The position numbers and the translations under genes were made by a program. DNA of 64,000 nt from Paenibacillus sp. 37 (GTDB lineage Bacteria > Bacillota > Bacilli > Paenibacillales > Paenibacillaceae), in the NCBI RefSeq assembly GCF_008386395.1, contig NZ_CP043761.1:3720001-3784000 (forward strand), given 5' to 3'. The stretch's first letter is position 1. Each line of letters opens with the position of its first letter. The notes below the pieces were generated by a model. The model saw nothing but the letters and a program-made list of their open reading frames with translations. It did no database searches and was not told the DNA's origin. Positions 17,969 through 27,300 of the stretch are shown piece after piece.

Positions 17969-18235
17969 ATGAAATATTCAAAAGCCGAGTCTATTTTTCC
18001 GGAAGAATTGTTACGGATCATTCAAGAATACGTTCAAGGGGAATTGGTTTATATCCCAAAACCCAAAGAGGCGCACCTAAAATGGGGCGAGAAAACAGAG
18101 AGCAAGAGTAGGGTCTCTGCTCGAAACGCTGAGATCAAATCCTTATTCTGCAATGGAGTCAGGATAGAGGAGTTGGCGGGTCGGTATTTCTTGTCCTGCG
18201 AAAGCATAAAGAAAATAGTCTATACAAAGAACTAA
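17969..18235 (+). CDS. CD3324 family protein
   Basis: 88 residues from ATG 17969, with TAAGGAG 8 bases upstream; an in-frame GTG at 17960 overlaps the ribosome binding site. The sequence follows the CD3324 family pattern: MKYSKAESIFPEELLRIIQE, then GELVYIPKPKEAHLKWGEK, a helical basic stretch, and the C-terminal YFLSCESIKKIVY. The last 45 residues look like a helix-turn-helix similar to Mor/KorB-type domains (IEELAGRYFLSCESIKKIV), so a DNA-binding role is plausible. It is monocistronic, followed by a terminator. Cellular function is not established. Confidence 0.85.
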   Translation: MKYSKAESIFPEELLRIIQEYVQGELVYIPKPKEAHLKWGEKTESKSRVSARNAEIKSLFCNGVRIEELAGRYFLSCESIKKIVYTKN

Positions 18236-18237
18236 TG

Positions 18238-18277
18238 AAATCCGCTATCTCGTCATTTCGACGGTTTAGCGGATTTT
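18238..18277 (+). terminator. Intrinsic terminator
   Basis: AAATCCGCTA pairs with TAGCGGATTTT across a 19-base loop, starting right at the CD3324-family stop codon. Confidence 0.85.
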
Positions 18278-18391
18278 GTGCAAAGATGACTTAAATCAAC
18301 TTATACATAGTAACCGCACCTCTAAATCGATAGACTCAAGTTAAGGTTGTTGTGATGAAGGACGGCCGGATCATACAAAGAGGTGTAACGA

Positions 18392-19474
18392 ATGAACGAA
18401 ATCATAAAGAAGAAGCTGCTGGACAAAAATGAACTGCTCATTAACATGGTGATTGAACGCGTAAAAAGAGATTTTCTAGAGGATATCGCCATTATTGGGC
18501 TTACTGGTTCATTTAGCACCGGTGACTTTCACGAGAAGAGCGATCTTGATTTAGTTATCATAAATAATACAGAAAAGGGATGGGAAATATCCGATTGCTT
18601 CATCTTGGATGACGTTGGATATGATATCTATTGCACGCCATGGGATTCAAGAATACAAGAGCAATCCACCTTGGAGAGTTCCAACGTATCCAGCCTAACC
18701 GACCTAAAAATACTCTACTATGCAACGCCTGAGGATTTGGAAAAATTGAACGAGTTCCAGCAAAAAGCTCTTGATGCACTTGCGAATCCGATAGGAGAAG
18801 CGTGTCTTAATCGGGCAAATAAATGGATCGATCTGGCTAAGCAAGCATACAGCAATACGATGCTTGGTGAAGATATCGGTTCAGTGCGATATGCATCTGC
18901 TGGGGTTCTGTACAATCTAGTCAATGCCTTGGTGAGTATGAATAACACGTGCATTAAACGAGGGATCAAGCGATATTTGGAAGAGATACGTTCGTTTCGT
19001 TATGTTCCGGATGATCTCGAATCCTTATGCATGTCAATCATCGAAGCTCATACCATTGAAGATATTCGAAAAACATCTTTTAATATGTTGAATAGCGTTA
19101 CGAGGTTACATAGCACGATGTGTGATAACTTCATTGTTAAACCGGTTCCGACCTTTGATAATCTTGGAGGAACATACGAAGAACTGTGGTGCAACTACCG
19201 CAATAAAATTTTGAACAGTGTTACAACGAACGATGCTTCCTACGTCTTTCTTTCGGCCTTTGGAGCACATGAGTATCTTGATGAAATGGCCACGGAGAAA
19301 GGCACCAAGAAATATGAACTTATGCAATACTTTGATGCAAGCAATTTACCAGTTATGAAAGAGAAGCTCCTTGAAGTGATGGATGAATATCTAGAAGAGT
19401 ATGATAAGGTCGGCAGAGAAGTCGAACGTTATACAACCTTTGAGCAACTATATGCCCATTATATGAATCAATGA
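18392..19474 (+). CDS. MNT-type nucleotidyltransferase domain protein
   Basis: A 360-residue soluble protein. Near residues 36-52 it has the polymerase-beta-like nucleotidyltransferase motif GLTGSFSTGDFHEKSDLDLV, with both metal-binding Asp residues, and a third acidic strand follows at DVGYDIY. The C-terminal two thirds are helical, without recognisable enzyme motifs. Aminoglycoside adenylyltransferases share this arrangement, so drug or metabolite modification is possible, but the overall length and C-terminal part do not let me name a class. The region upstream contains GAGGTGTAACGAATG, a good start. No partner toxin/antitoxin gene is next to it. Confidence 0.8.
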   Translation: MNEIIKKKLLDKNELLINMVIERVKRDFLEDIAIIGLTGSFSTGDFHEKSDLDLVIINNTEKGWEISDCFILDDVGYDIYCTPWDSRIQEQSTLESSNVSSLTDLKILYYATPEDLEKLNEFQQKALDALANPIGEACLNRANKWIDLAKQAYSNTMLGEDIGSVRYASAGVLYNLVNALVSMNNTCIKRGIKRYLEEIRSFRYVPDDLESLCMSIIEAHTIEDIRKTSFNMLNSVTRLHSTMCDNFIVKPVPTFDNLGGTYEELWCNYRNKILNSVTTNDASYVFLSAFGAHEYLDEMATEKGTKKYELMQYFDASNLPVMKEKLLEVMDEYLEEYDKVGREVERYTTFEQLYAHYMNQ

Positions 19475-19528
19475 CCTTACGTTCCAGCTAGTAATAAGTC
19501 CGGGAATTGAACACAAGGAAAAAATCCT

Positions 19529-19557
19529 TTTACAATGATTGTCAGTACGTTTATAAT
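19529..19557 (+). promoter_or_regulatory. Promoter of small exported peptide gene (copy 1)
   Basis: TTTACA (19529-19534) and TATAAT (19552-19557) are 17 bp apart. A TGATTGT/ACAATCA inverted pair brackets the -10 region. The 5' leader would be about 110 bases. Confidence 0.65.
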
Positions 19558-19615
19558 ACAATCACCACGTAGATTACCCGACAAAAAAAGTGAAATATTG
19601 TAATATCTAGCCACA

Positions 19616-19822
19616 CTCGGCTCGTCATATTCTTGAGCCGCTTATTACAACATAATAGATATCGGAGGTATGGTTATGGTCAAGAAGAAAATTTCGACAG
19701 CCATCAGTGCAGCTTTAATCGTTTCTATGCTGGCTACTGGCGTGATCGTCGCTATTGAAGGTAAAACAACGTTAGAGGTAGCGAAGTCAGCAGGGGATAA
19801 AAAGGTTGAAGTTATTAAATGA
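19616..19822 (+). repeat. Duplicated peptide unit, copy 1 (leader hairpin plus gene)
   Basis: This roughly 207-bp unit is closely similar to 30671-30874. Both start with CTCGGCTCGTCAT, form a CGGCTC/GAGCCG hairpin, and carry the TTATTAC...ATAATA leader, GGAGG site and peptide frame. Similarity stops at the stop codon. Confidence 0.85.
19676..19822 (+). CDS. Small exported peptide, paralogue 1
   Basis: 48 residues from ATG 19676, with GGAGG seven bases upstream; an in-frame ATG at 19670 is too close to the ribosome binding site. The N terminus is basic (MVKKK), followed by a hydrophobic stretch (SAALIVSMLATGVIVAI) and a short polar tail ending AKSAGDKKVEVIK. A near copy lies at 30722 (43 of 47 shared residues identical). 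The architecture is that of signal-peptide-containing communication peptides or small membrane peptides. No Rap/Plc-type receptor gene is adjacent. Its own promoter and a conserved leader hairpin (19618-19640) precede it. Function unknown. Confidence 0.7.
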   Translation: MVKKKISTAISAALIVSMLATGVIVAIEGKTTLEVAKSAGDKKVEVIK

Positions 19823-19848
19823 AAGCAAGACATTAATTAACCTGTAGC

Positions 19849-19948
19849 GGGACAAGAACATATTCCAATTAAAGTCGCTATTTTAGCGACTTTTTTTGTT
19901 TTATCGGTACATGTTCGGGTCCTGGGCTAAGGACAAGAACTTGTACCG
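19849..19948. repeat. Dispersed intergenic repeat, copy 1, with internal terminator
   Basis: GGGACAAGAAC at the left end, then an AAAGTCGCTA/TAGCGACTTT hairpin with seven T residues (19871-19897), then CGGTACATGTTCGGGTCC and its inverted partner GGACAAGAACTTGTACCG. It follows peptide gene 1 and probably terminates it. Related copies are at 23758, 28191, 38657 and about 45230. Confidence 0.75.
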
Positions 19949-20200
19949 ATTGCGGATAGATGTTGATGTGCAAATTTTCTATTTTGAAAATCCAGTCGTA
20001 CTTGTACTGAAACAAGCCCCTTAAACAGCGTTTTTTTCGTATTCCAAACGCCTTCCAATGAATCTCATTCAGCCAATTGCGGAATGCCTCACCCAAGCTA
20101 TTTACTAGCGTTTTTGGCGTGAGAGAAAGAGGGGGCAGCTTAACATACGTTTTCGTCCAATACCATTTGACGCTTAGATATGTATACGTTTAGTTCAGTT
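19949..20200 (-). other. Open frame without a start codon; possible gene remnant
   Basis: On the minus strand a frame is open from about 20200 into the repeat at 19878, but its upstream part has no ATG/GTG/TTG with a ribosome binding site. It encodes LVNSLGEAFRNWLNEIHWKA and other protein-like runs, ending inside the dispersed repeat. I do not recognise it. The rest of 20200-20358 holds only the approach to the next gene. Confidence 0.25.
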
Positions 20201-20358
20201 CTTACCATCCTTATTATCAGTGACCCTATATCCGTCTCCAGTCTTATTCTAACTAGACTAAAGTCTCGATTGGGTGCTAGGCTCAGGTTTGTTTCGCGAA
20301 TTCTAACACAGTGTTAAACTCCTAATCGGAATACATATACTTAAAGGAGTGGTATGAA

Positions 20359-21210
20359 TTGAGTACATATATGATAAAAGACAGAAAAAAGAACTCCGAG
20401 GACGGAAGCACGATTCAATCATCAAGGAAAGGGTTATTCGTTTTTTTCGCTATGCTGATTCCATTAACGATTATCAGCTATGTTCTGGCCTTAAACGTAT
20501 CACCCGTGTTTGGTCTGCTGCTCATGTGGGCACCTGGCCTATCCTCCATATTTGCCCGTTTAGTACTGCATGAAGGATTTTCGGATATTTCACTGCGGAT
20601 CGGAGGAAAACGAACCTTAAAGGCCATCCCATTTGTGTTGCTATTACCGGTTATCATTGGTTTATGTGCTTACGGATTCGCCTGGGTTACGGGGTTAGTG
20701 GACTATGTGAAGTCAGGAGATGTCTTTATTGTCAGCCTTGTACTATCTATTATCTACCAAATGTTCGTAGGCACGGCCATCGGTGTGATCAGCAGCGCGG
20801 GAGAAGAGTTGGGATGGAGGGGATACATGCTCACCAGACTCATCAAAGCGAGAGTGCCTAAACCCATTTTAACAAGCGGTTTGATCTGGGGAGCGTGGCA
20901 TATTCCGGCCATTCTGCTAGGGAACTATTATTCGGGACCGTCACTCGCCTTGTCCATTGTACTGTTCCTGATTACCATCAGTTCTTTTAACTTCATAATT
21001 AGTCACCTGCGATTGAGCACAGGCAGCATTTGGCCCGCAATTCTGCTTCACGCTTCCTGGAATGCCATCATTCAAGATGCATTTGACGAGTCAACAAAAG
21101 GAGAAAATGTCTTCCTATGGACGGGTGAGTCGGGTATATTGGTGGCTTGTGTGATGTTGATTGCCACCTGGATCTTTTCTAAAAAATCTGACTATAAGCA
21201 GCGTATATGA
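20359..21210 (+). CDS. CPBP-family intramembrane metalloprotease (Abi/CAAX type)
   Basis: 283 residues from TTG 20359, preceded by AAAGGAGTGG; the nearby ATG at 20354 runs straight into a stop. It has about seven to eight membrane segments. The three family motifs are visible: GEELGWRGY with E149/E150, then IWGAWHIP, then HASWNAII. These line a metal site within the membrane. Bacterial members are linked to bacteriocin immunity, processing of membrane peptides, or unknown tasks. A tiny exported peptide gene lies upstream, but an intervening terminator makes functional linkage speculative. Confidence 0.9.
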   Translation: MSTYMIKDRKKNSEDGSTIQSSRKGLFVFFAMLIPLTIISYVLALNVSPVFGLLLMWAPGLSSIFARLVLHEGFSDISLRIGGKRTLKAIPFVLLLPVIIGLCAYGFAWVTGLVDYVKSGDVFIVSLVLSIIYQMFVGTAIGVISSAGEELGWRGYMLTRLIKARVPKPILTSGLIWGAWHIPAILLGNYYSGPSLALSIVLFLITISSFNFIISHLRLSTGSIWPAILLHASWNAIIQDAFDESTKGENVFLWTGESGILVACVMLIATWIFSKKSDYKQRI

Positions 21211-21413
21211 TACTCTCTGGGTACAGAAAAATCCTTCTACTGGTGATAGAAGAGAAAGGGCGAACCTTAGAAATTGAATTATTTACGTTTCTTTAAAATA
21301 TCAAAACCGAGCTAACGGGAAACGTTAGTCCAATAAAACCAAGAAAACAGTCGATTATGAACTACTCCCTGTCAAGTTGACAGTTAAAAAAACAAAATAA
21401 TGGTTTCATTGAG

Positions 21414-21447
21414 ATGCCTTGGCTCGGATGACGTGCTAAGGCATTTT
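21414..21447. terminator. Hairpin with T tract next to IS3 remnant
   Basis: ATGCCTT...AAGGCAT with inner GGC/GCT pairing, followed by TTTTATT. It lies 200 bp after the CPBP gene and immediately beside the transposase remnant; it could serve either as terminator or as the former IS end. Confidence 0.5.
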
Positions 21448-21448
21448 A

Positions 21449-21640
21449 TTATGCTGCTCTTCGGTATTCGTTCGGTGACATACCGCCCAAACGCTCTGTG
21501 TAACGGTAGTTGTTATAGTAGCGCACGTACCGCTTAACCGCGCTGTGAAGATCTTCATAGGTGTCATACTTCGTCAGATAATAGCTTTCTGTATGGCTTG
21601 ATACCGCCTCCAGCAGGCTGCCTTTTGTAATGAGCTGAAC
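21449..21640 (-). pseudogene. C-terminal remnant of an IS3-family transposase
   Basis: The minus strand encodes KGSLLEAVSSHTESYY, then the C-terminal YVRYYNNYRYTERLGGMSPN and EYRRAA before the stop. This is the end of the DDE integrase-type OrfB of IS3 elements. The catalytic triad region and both ends are gone, so it is an old fragment. Confidence 0.85.
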
Positions 21641-21692
21641 GAGACTAGGATTTTACAGCACAGACTATTTGTAATATTAAAACTTAACACAA

Positions 21693-21746
21693 AATAATTA
21701 TACCCGGGTAATATTGATTTTATCTTTTTACCCGGGTATAATTATT
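21693..21746. promoter_or_regulatory. Paired TACCCGGGTA operators in an 18-bp inverted repeat
   Basis: AATAATTATACCCGGGTA (21693-21710) and its exact reverse complement (21729-21746) each contain the self-complementary 10-mer TACCCGGGTA. The second copy contains TATAAT, so a bound repressor would cover the promoter of the DUF2239 gene. No regulator gene is adjacent. Confidence 0.75.
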
Positions 21747-21773
21747 GGGCAAGGAAGAAAAAGGAGGTATAAC

Positions 21774-22385
21774 ATGGAGGCTTCACCTGCTCAAATAAGC
21801 TGTACTGCTTTTTTAGAGAAAGATTGTTTTGCCAAAGGCACTTTAGATTACGTTGTCGGAATCGTAAAAGATACCTTGGAGGACAGTAAGTTCGTACAAC
21901 TGCTTATTTTTGACGATTTGACGGGTAAACCACTAGATATTGATTTTCGTGGAAAAACAGCTGAGGTGCTTGAGCGGTTAAACAGCCAGGCTGGACATAT
22001 ATCGGATACGAAAGAAAATGAACAACCCTCTCGCAGGGTTGGCCGTCCTAAGCTGGGAGTGGTGTCCGGTGAAGTTACTTTGCTTCCTCGACATTGGGAC
22101 TGGCTTAAAGCTCAACCCGGAGGAGCCTCCGTAACGCTGCGAAAACTGGTTGATGAAGCTCGCCGCTTGGGAGAGAACGAAAGTAAAGTTCGCGCCGCAC
22201 AAGAAGCAAGTTATCATTTTATGACTGCAATGGCGGGCGATTTCCCTCAATATGAGGAGGCTTTGAGAGCACTGTATGCCGGGAATAAAGATCACTTTTA
22301 CGGATTAATTGATGATTGGACACCCGATATCAGAGACTATATTAAGACTTTAGCCAAGGGTGCATTCATACAGGAAGAGAGTTAA
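21774..22385 (+). CDS. DUF2239 family protein
   Basis: 203 residues from ATG 21774, with AAAGGAGG 7 bases upstream. An in-frame ATG at 21714 lies inside the operator region and is not used. N-terminal half: LLIFDDLTGKPLDIDFRG, the DUF2239 core. Centre: RRVGRPKLGVVSGEVTLLPR followed by HWDWL and VTLRKLVDEARR, a family hallmark resembling a ribbon-helix-helix or short DNA/RNA-binding tail. The C terminus is YEEALRALYAGN. Function of the family is not established. The paired operators upstream point to inducible expression. Confidence 0.88.
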   Translation: MEASPAQISCTAFLEKDCFAKGTLDYVVGIVKDTLEDSKFVQLLIFDDLTGKPLDIDFRGKTAEVLERLNSQAGHISDTKENEQPSRRVGRPKLGVVSGEVTLLPRHWDWLKAQPGGASVTLRKLVDEARRLGENESKVRAAQEASYHFMTAMAGDFPQYEEALRALYAGNKDHFYGLIDDWTPDIRDYIKTLAKGAFIQEES

Positions 22386-22442
22386 TAACCACTTAAACGA
22401 CGTTCACAACAGCAGATAAAGAAGGAAAGTGGGGTATGTAAC

Positions 22443-22625
22443 GTGACTGAATCATCTCGTTACATTGAACCGACTAAAACTGGTCCCGAAACTGAACATT
22501 GGGATTTTGTCATGTTCGTCAGAGCAACACAGCGTCGTTCCTGGCCTTTTCAAATCATGTATCCTACTTGGAAGGGACTGGACGGCGAACTGCCGCCATT
22601 GAAGATTCTCGACCATTGCCCATAA
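22443..22625 (+). CDS. Hypothetical 60-residue protein
   Basis: GTG at 22443 follows GAAGGAAAG at a usable distance and sits between the DUF2239 and hydrolase genes, in the same direction. The product is Trp/Pro-rich (HWDFVMFVR, PFQIMYPTWKG) with no membrane segment or known motif. The opposite strand also has an open frame here, so coding is uncertain; it could be a fragment of a larger lost gene. Confidence 0.35.
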   Translation: MTESSRYIEPTKTGPETEHWDFVMFVRATQRRSWPFQIMYPTWKGLDGELPPLKILDHCP

Positions 22626-22664
22626 CAGAGTTACCATAAAATTAAGTGTAAGGAGAACATAACA

Positions 22665-23558
22665 ATGAATATGTTAAGAGCCAACGGCATAGAACTCGCC
22701 TATGACAGTTATGGCAGCGAAACGGATGAAACCATTCTGTTGATTGCGGGGCTCGGTACCCAGATGATCCGTTGGACCGTTCCATTTTGTGAAATGCTGG
22801 CGACCCGGGGATATAGAGTAATTCGTTTTGACAATCGGGACACGGGTTTATCCACACACTTTAGCCATCACGACACATTGGATTTTGAAGCACTTGCTAA
22901 AACACTCATGTCGGGACAACTCCCGGTTATTCCATACACACTTGATGACATGTCTGATGATACAATTGGATTGTTAGATGCCCTGGGGATAAAAAATGCA
23001 CATGTCGTTGGACGTTCGATGGGCGGCATAATTGCCCAGCTTGTTGCCAGCCGATATCCGGAGCGGGTTCTCTCGCTTACTTCCATCATGTCAACAACAG
23101 GAAATCCCGAACTTCCACCAACATCGCCTGATGTAATGGCGTTAATGACTCGGCCAGCACCAAACCCGATGAAGGATGAAGCTATGTACTTAGCTCATAG
23201 TGTAGCTTTTGCCACACGTATTGCGGGTACGGGTTATCCATTTGAAGAGAACGAATATCGTTTAATGATTCGAGAAGAGGTTCGGCGAGCTTATGATCCG
23301 GGGAGTATTGGGCGGCAAATTGCAGCTATTGCAGTTTCTGGAGACCGTCGTCCACAACTTGCAAAAGTGAAGGTTCCATCTTTAGTAATCCACGGGGTGG
23401 AAGACCCTATGTTTGTGCCAGCATGCGGACAAGATACGGCTCAATCCATCTCTGGTGCAGAATTTATGTTACTTAATGGCATGGGACATGATCTGCCGGC
23501 ACCATTGTTTGAAACGGTTGTAGATGGAATCGTACGAACAGCCCGGCGAGGGCGCTGA
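22665..23558 (+). CDS. Alpha/beta hydrolase
   Basis: 297 residues. The fold markers are in order: FDNRDTGLS, nucleophile Ser in VGRSMGGIIAQ (near residue 121), catalytic Asp in HGVEDPMF, and His in GMGHDLP. No signal peptide or membrane segment. The substrate is not predictable; the closest style is esterase / aclacinomycin methylesterase-like hydrolases. AAGGAGAA precedes the ATG. It probably shares a transcript with the DUF2239 gene, since no terminator lies between them. The downstream terminator hairpin begins before the stop codon. Confidence 0.9.
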   Translation: MNMLRANGIELAYDSYGSETDETILLIAGLGTQMIRWTVPFCEMLATRGYRVIRFDNRDTGLSTHFSHHDTLDFEALAKTLMSGQLPVIPYTLDDMSDDTIGLLDALGIKNAHVVGRSMGGIIAQLVASRYPERVLSLTSIMSTTGNPELPPTSPDVMALMTRPAPNPMKDEAMYLAHSVAFATRIAGTGYPFEENEYRLMIREEVRRAYDPGSIGRQIAAIAVSGDRRPQLAKVKVPSLVIHGVEDPMFVPACGQDTAQSISGAEFMLLNGMGHDLPAPLFETVVDGIVRTARRGR

Positions 23559-23581
23559 TGGTAAGCGCCCTCAATTCTTTT
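23548..23581 (+). terminator. Terminator overlapping the hydrolase stop codon
   Basis: GAGGGCGCT (23548-23556) pairs with AGCGCCCTC (23564-23572) and is followed by AATTCTTTT. The TGA stop lies within and just after the left arm. Confidence 0.8.
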
Positions 23582-23757
23582 AAAATGGTTCTTCAGCTTT
23601 CGAAAAGAAGTTTTCCTACGATGACACAGTGAACTGTACCAAAACTTACCGCTTCAGCTATCGCGATGAACCCTTATCATTATGAATAGTGCCATGGAAT
23701 ATATCGAAACAAATTTTGCAAGCTGTCTAAGAATAGTGCAAATCCAAGTAATGTCGT

Positions 23758-23848
23758 GGGGCAAGAGCATAGTTCCATTGAAGTCGCTAATATAGCGGCT
23801 TTTTTATTTTAGCGGTACAAGTTCTTGTCCCGAGCCAAGGACAAGACC
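23758..23848. repeat. Dispersed intergenic repeat, copy 2
   Basis: GGGGCAAGAGC at the left, an AAGTCGCTA/TAGCGGCTT hairpin with a T tract (23781-23806), then CGGTACAAGTTCTTGTCC and inverted GGACAAGACC. It is the best preserved copy. The gap 23850-24240 is AT-rich and without genes; it holds a 10-bp inverted pair TTTACATTTG (24084) / CAAATGTAAA (24181). Confidence 0.75.
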
Positions 23849-24240
23849 ATAATCCAATAATTCATTCGATGAGCATGAAATCGAGAATGTAACGCAGGAT
23901 TAATACATAAAAAATTGTGCTTTTATTGGGTTTATAATACTAACGATATTTTGTCGAACAAATTAAAGAGAAACCTAGATGTAAACTTTTGATTGTACGT
24001 GCCCTACTAATTGCAACATTCGAATTCAAAATCAAGGAGATGCACTGACTGCCGAATAAGCGCTTTTCAACAGCCATCTTTAATTTACATTTGTAATCAT
24101 TTTGTTTTTAAAAAATAAAGAAATGATTAGATCAACTTAAATAAAAGTTGTTATTTTCAAATAATCAGTCATAAATTGTGCAAATGTAAACTTAAATAGA
24201 TATTAATATATGACTAAATGTTCATTTATCCAAAAAAACT

Positions 24241-24269
24241 TTGACAAATGAAAACGAGTGGATTATTTT
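24241..24269 (+). promoter_or_regulatory. Promoter of the GH32 gene
   Basis: TTGACA (24241-24246) and TATTTT (24264-24269) are 17 bp apart, about 60 bp before the ATG. The distal inverted pair at 24084/24181 may be regulatory. No sucrose-type antiterminator site was seen. Confidence 0.55.
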
Positions 24270-24330
24270 GTTAAGAAGGAATGTATTTTTTAGACACCTT
24301 TTACGATTCTATTAGAAAAGAGGGTATGGA

Positions 24331-27300
24331 ATGAACGATAAATCTAAATTCGCAATATGTCTTCTGATGGCAACGGGATTAACTCTGACTTCAAACGGTA
24401 TTTTTACATCTAAATCAATTGCGTCTAGTGCTGTACTCGCTGATCAGGAAACAAATAAACAGACAAAGGAGGAGCTTGATATTTTTGAAAGCGCATCCAA
24501 ATCAAATACCAATCTGATAGGCTGGCATTTGAAAGGAAAAGGAGGATTAGAGAATACTTCAGAAGGAATCTTGCTAACTTCACAGCCTAAAGAAAATGTA
24601 ATGGCCATCTCAGAGACAGTGTCCGATGATTTTATCTATGAAGCTGATGTCATGATCAGGGATACGAAGGCAGATGCAACATTGTTGTTTCGATCTAATG
24701 AGGATGGCTTTAGCTCGTACATGCTGCAAATCGTTCCGGACGCAGGTCTGATTCGGTTAAGAGATTCAAGAAATGGAGATGGGAGATTAAAGGAGGAGCG
24801 TAAAGTTTCTGTTGAAATGGGGCAAATCTATCATCTCAAAGTGAAGGCAGTGGGTTCCTCGCTAAAAGTATATTGGGGCAATCAATATAAACCATTAATT
24901 GATGTTCAAGACATTTCGTATCAAAGCGGTAAGCTTGGACTCCATGTATGGGATGGATCCGCCTTGTTTTCGAACATCGTGGTGAGCGATCTGAAAGGTA
25001 ATTTGGGTACGGTGCTTTCTAACAAGGGAAAATGGCAGCCTGATATCAACGGAAAAAGAGGGACGGTAGAACAGGAGAGCAAAGCACAGCAAATCTATAA
25101 TAAAGAGGCAACTGATATGGTCTATGAAGGGAATATTACCCTTCGTCCTGATTCTATTGCAGCTCTCGCATTTCGATCTTCAAGCGATGGAGCTGAAGGA
25201 TATGAAGCTACTCTTACGAAGGAAGGAGATCAGGTCCGTGTAAGTTTGACGAATACAAAAGGAACAGTGATTGCAAGTTCGCAACGTACTTATCCGAGTC
25301 AGATGGGAGCCAAACATCATGTGGAAATCAAGGCAAAGGGAGATCGAATTCAGGTCTTCCTGGACGGGTACACTACGGCCGCGATTGACGTGAAAGATTC
25401 AACCTACAGAAGTGGAAGTACTGGAATCGTCGTAAAAAAGGGAACGGCTTACTTTCAGGATACTTATGTGACAGAACAGAGCCAATATTACAATGAGATA
25501 TATCGTCCACAATATCACTACACACCAATACGTGGTTCAGCGAGTGATCCGAATGGACTTGTCTACTTCGAAGGAGAATATCATCTCTTCCATCAGGATG
25601 GGGGAACATGGGCGCATGCGGTAAGTAAAGATATGCTGAACTGGAAACGGCTTCCGATTGCACTTCCCTGGAATGATCACGGACATGTCTGGTCTGGGTC
25701 GGCTGTTGCGGATATGACAAATGCATCTGGTTTATTCGGAGATTCAGGAGGCAAGGGCCTTATTGCATACTACACTTCCTTTAATCCGGATAGCCCAAAT
25801 GGGAACCAGCGTATAGGTTTGGCCTACAGTAAAGACCTAGGCCGTACTTGGGAGTATTCGAAGGAGCGCCCGATTGTGATCGAGAACCCAGGTAAGAGCG
25901 GAAATGAAGTTGGGAATTGGGATTTTCGCGATCCGAAAGTGATCCGTGATGACGAGAATAACCGCTGGGTTATGGTTGTGTCCGGAGGAGATCATATTCG
26001 TTTCTACACCTCAACGAATTTACTTGACTGGACATTGACAGATAATTGGGGATATGGGGATTACGTCCGCGGAGGCGTATGGGAATGCCCTGATTTGTTC
26101 CAGCTTCCGGTAGACGGAACGTCACAGAAGAAGTGGGTTCTGATGATCAGTACAGGAGCGAATCCCAAAACAGGCGGATCAGATGCCGAGTATTTTATCG
26201 GTCATTTAACAGCTGATGGTAAATTCGTGAACGATAATCCGGCGGGTAAGGTGCTAAGAACAGATTTTGGTAAAGAATTTTACGCTTCGATGTCTTTCGC
26301 TAACATGCCTGATCATCGCACAGTGATGATGGCGTGGATGACGAATTGGGACTATCCGTTCGCTTTCCCAACGTCCAATTGGAAAGGTGAACTAACCATC
26401 CCGAGAGAAGTATCATTGGTAACGACCGAAGATGGAATTCGTATGGTGCAAAGTCCAATCAAAGAATTGGAATCACTGCGTAAACCTTTGTATTCTGCTT
26501 CTAACAAGTCGGTGAGCCCTTCTTCCGGGAATCTGCTAAAAGGTATTATTTCAGGTGCTTACGAAATTGAAGCTGAAATTGAAATCCCTGAAACCAGCAC
26601 AGTGACCGAGTTTGGCTTTAACATTCGTGAGGGTGCAGATCAGAAGACGGTCGTGGGTTATAAGGCAAGCGATAGTCGTATGTTTGTGGACCGAACTGCA
26701 TCGGGCGAAACGGATTTTTCTAACCTTTTCAGTAAGAAACATGAAGCACCTATGCAAATGGAGAATAATCGGATCAAGATGCGTATTCTTGTGGATGAGT
26801 CTTCCCTTGAAGCCTTTGGTAACGACGGCAAAGTCGTCTTTTCAGATGTTATATTTCCGGATCCTGCTAGTAGAGCAATGAGTTTTTACGTAAAAGGTGG
26901 GAATGTGAACGTTGTTTCCTTGAAAGTGCATCAACTTGAATCTGTCTGGAATGAGGATATTCCTTCAAAAGCTCAAATAAAGATGGATACGAGTGTTCGG
27001 GAACTGGGGGTAGGCGAGTCGGATACACTGCAGGCGATGGTTGAGTACGGACCAGGTTTAGGCGTTCAACCGCTTAAGTGGAATTCCAGTAATAACGAAG
27101 TAATAACCATAGACTTGGCAGACAACTCACACGCAGTTATTAAGGCAAAAAAAGAAGGGGAGTCCACAGTCACTGTATCTACTCCGAATGGTAAAACTTC
27201 CACTAGTGTGCTCGTTAAAGTCATAGGTGGCGAGTTCCGGACAAACCTCAGTGGATGGACTAAAGATCTGTCTGCTGCTTCATGGTTAGTTAGTGAACAT

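Noticed and set aside
18392..19822. Toxin-antitoxin module of nucleotidyltransferase and small peptide
   Set aside because: The peptide has its own promoter, is a membrane/exported type, and its paralogue at 30722 has no nucleotidyltransferase nearby.
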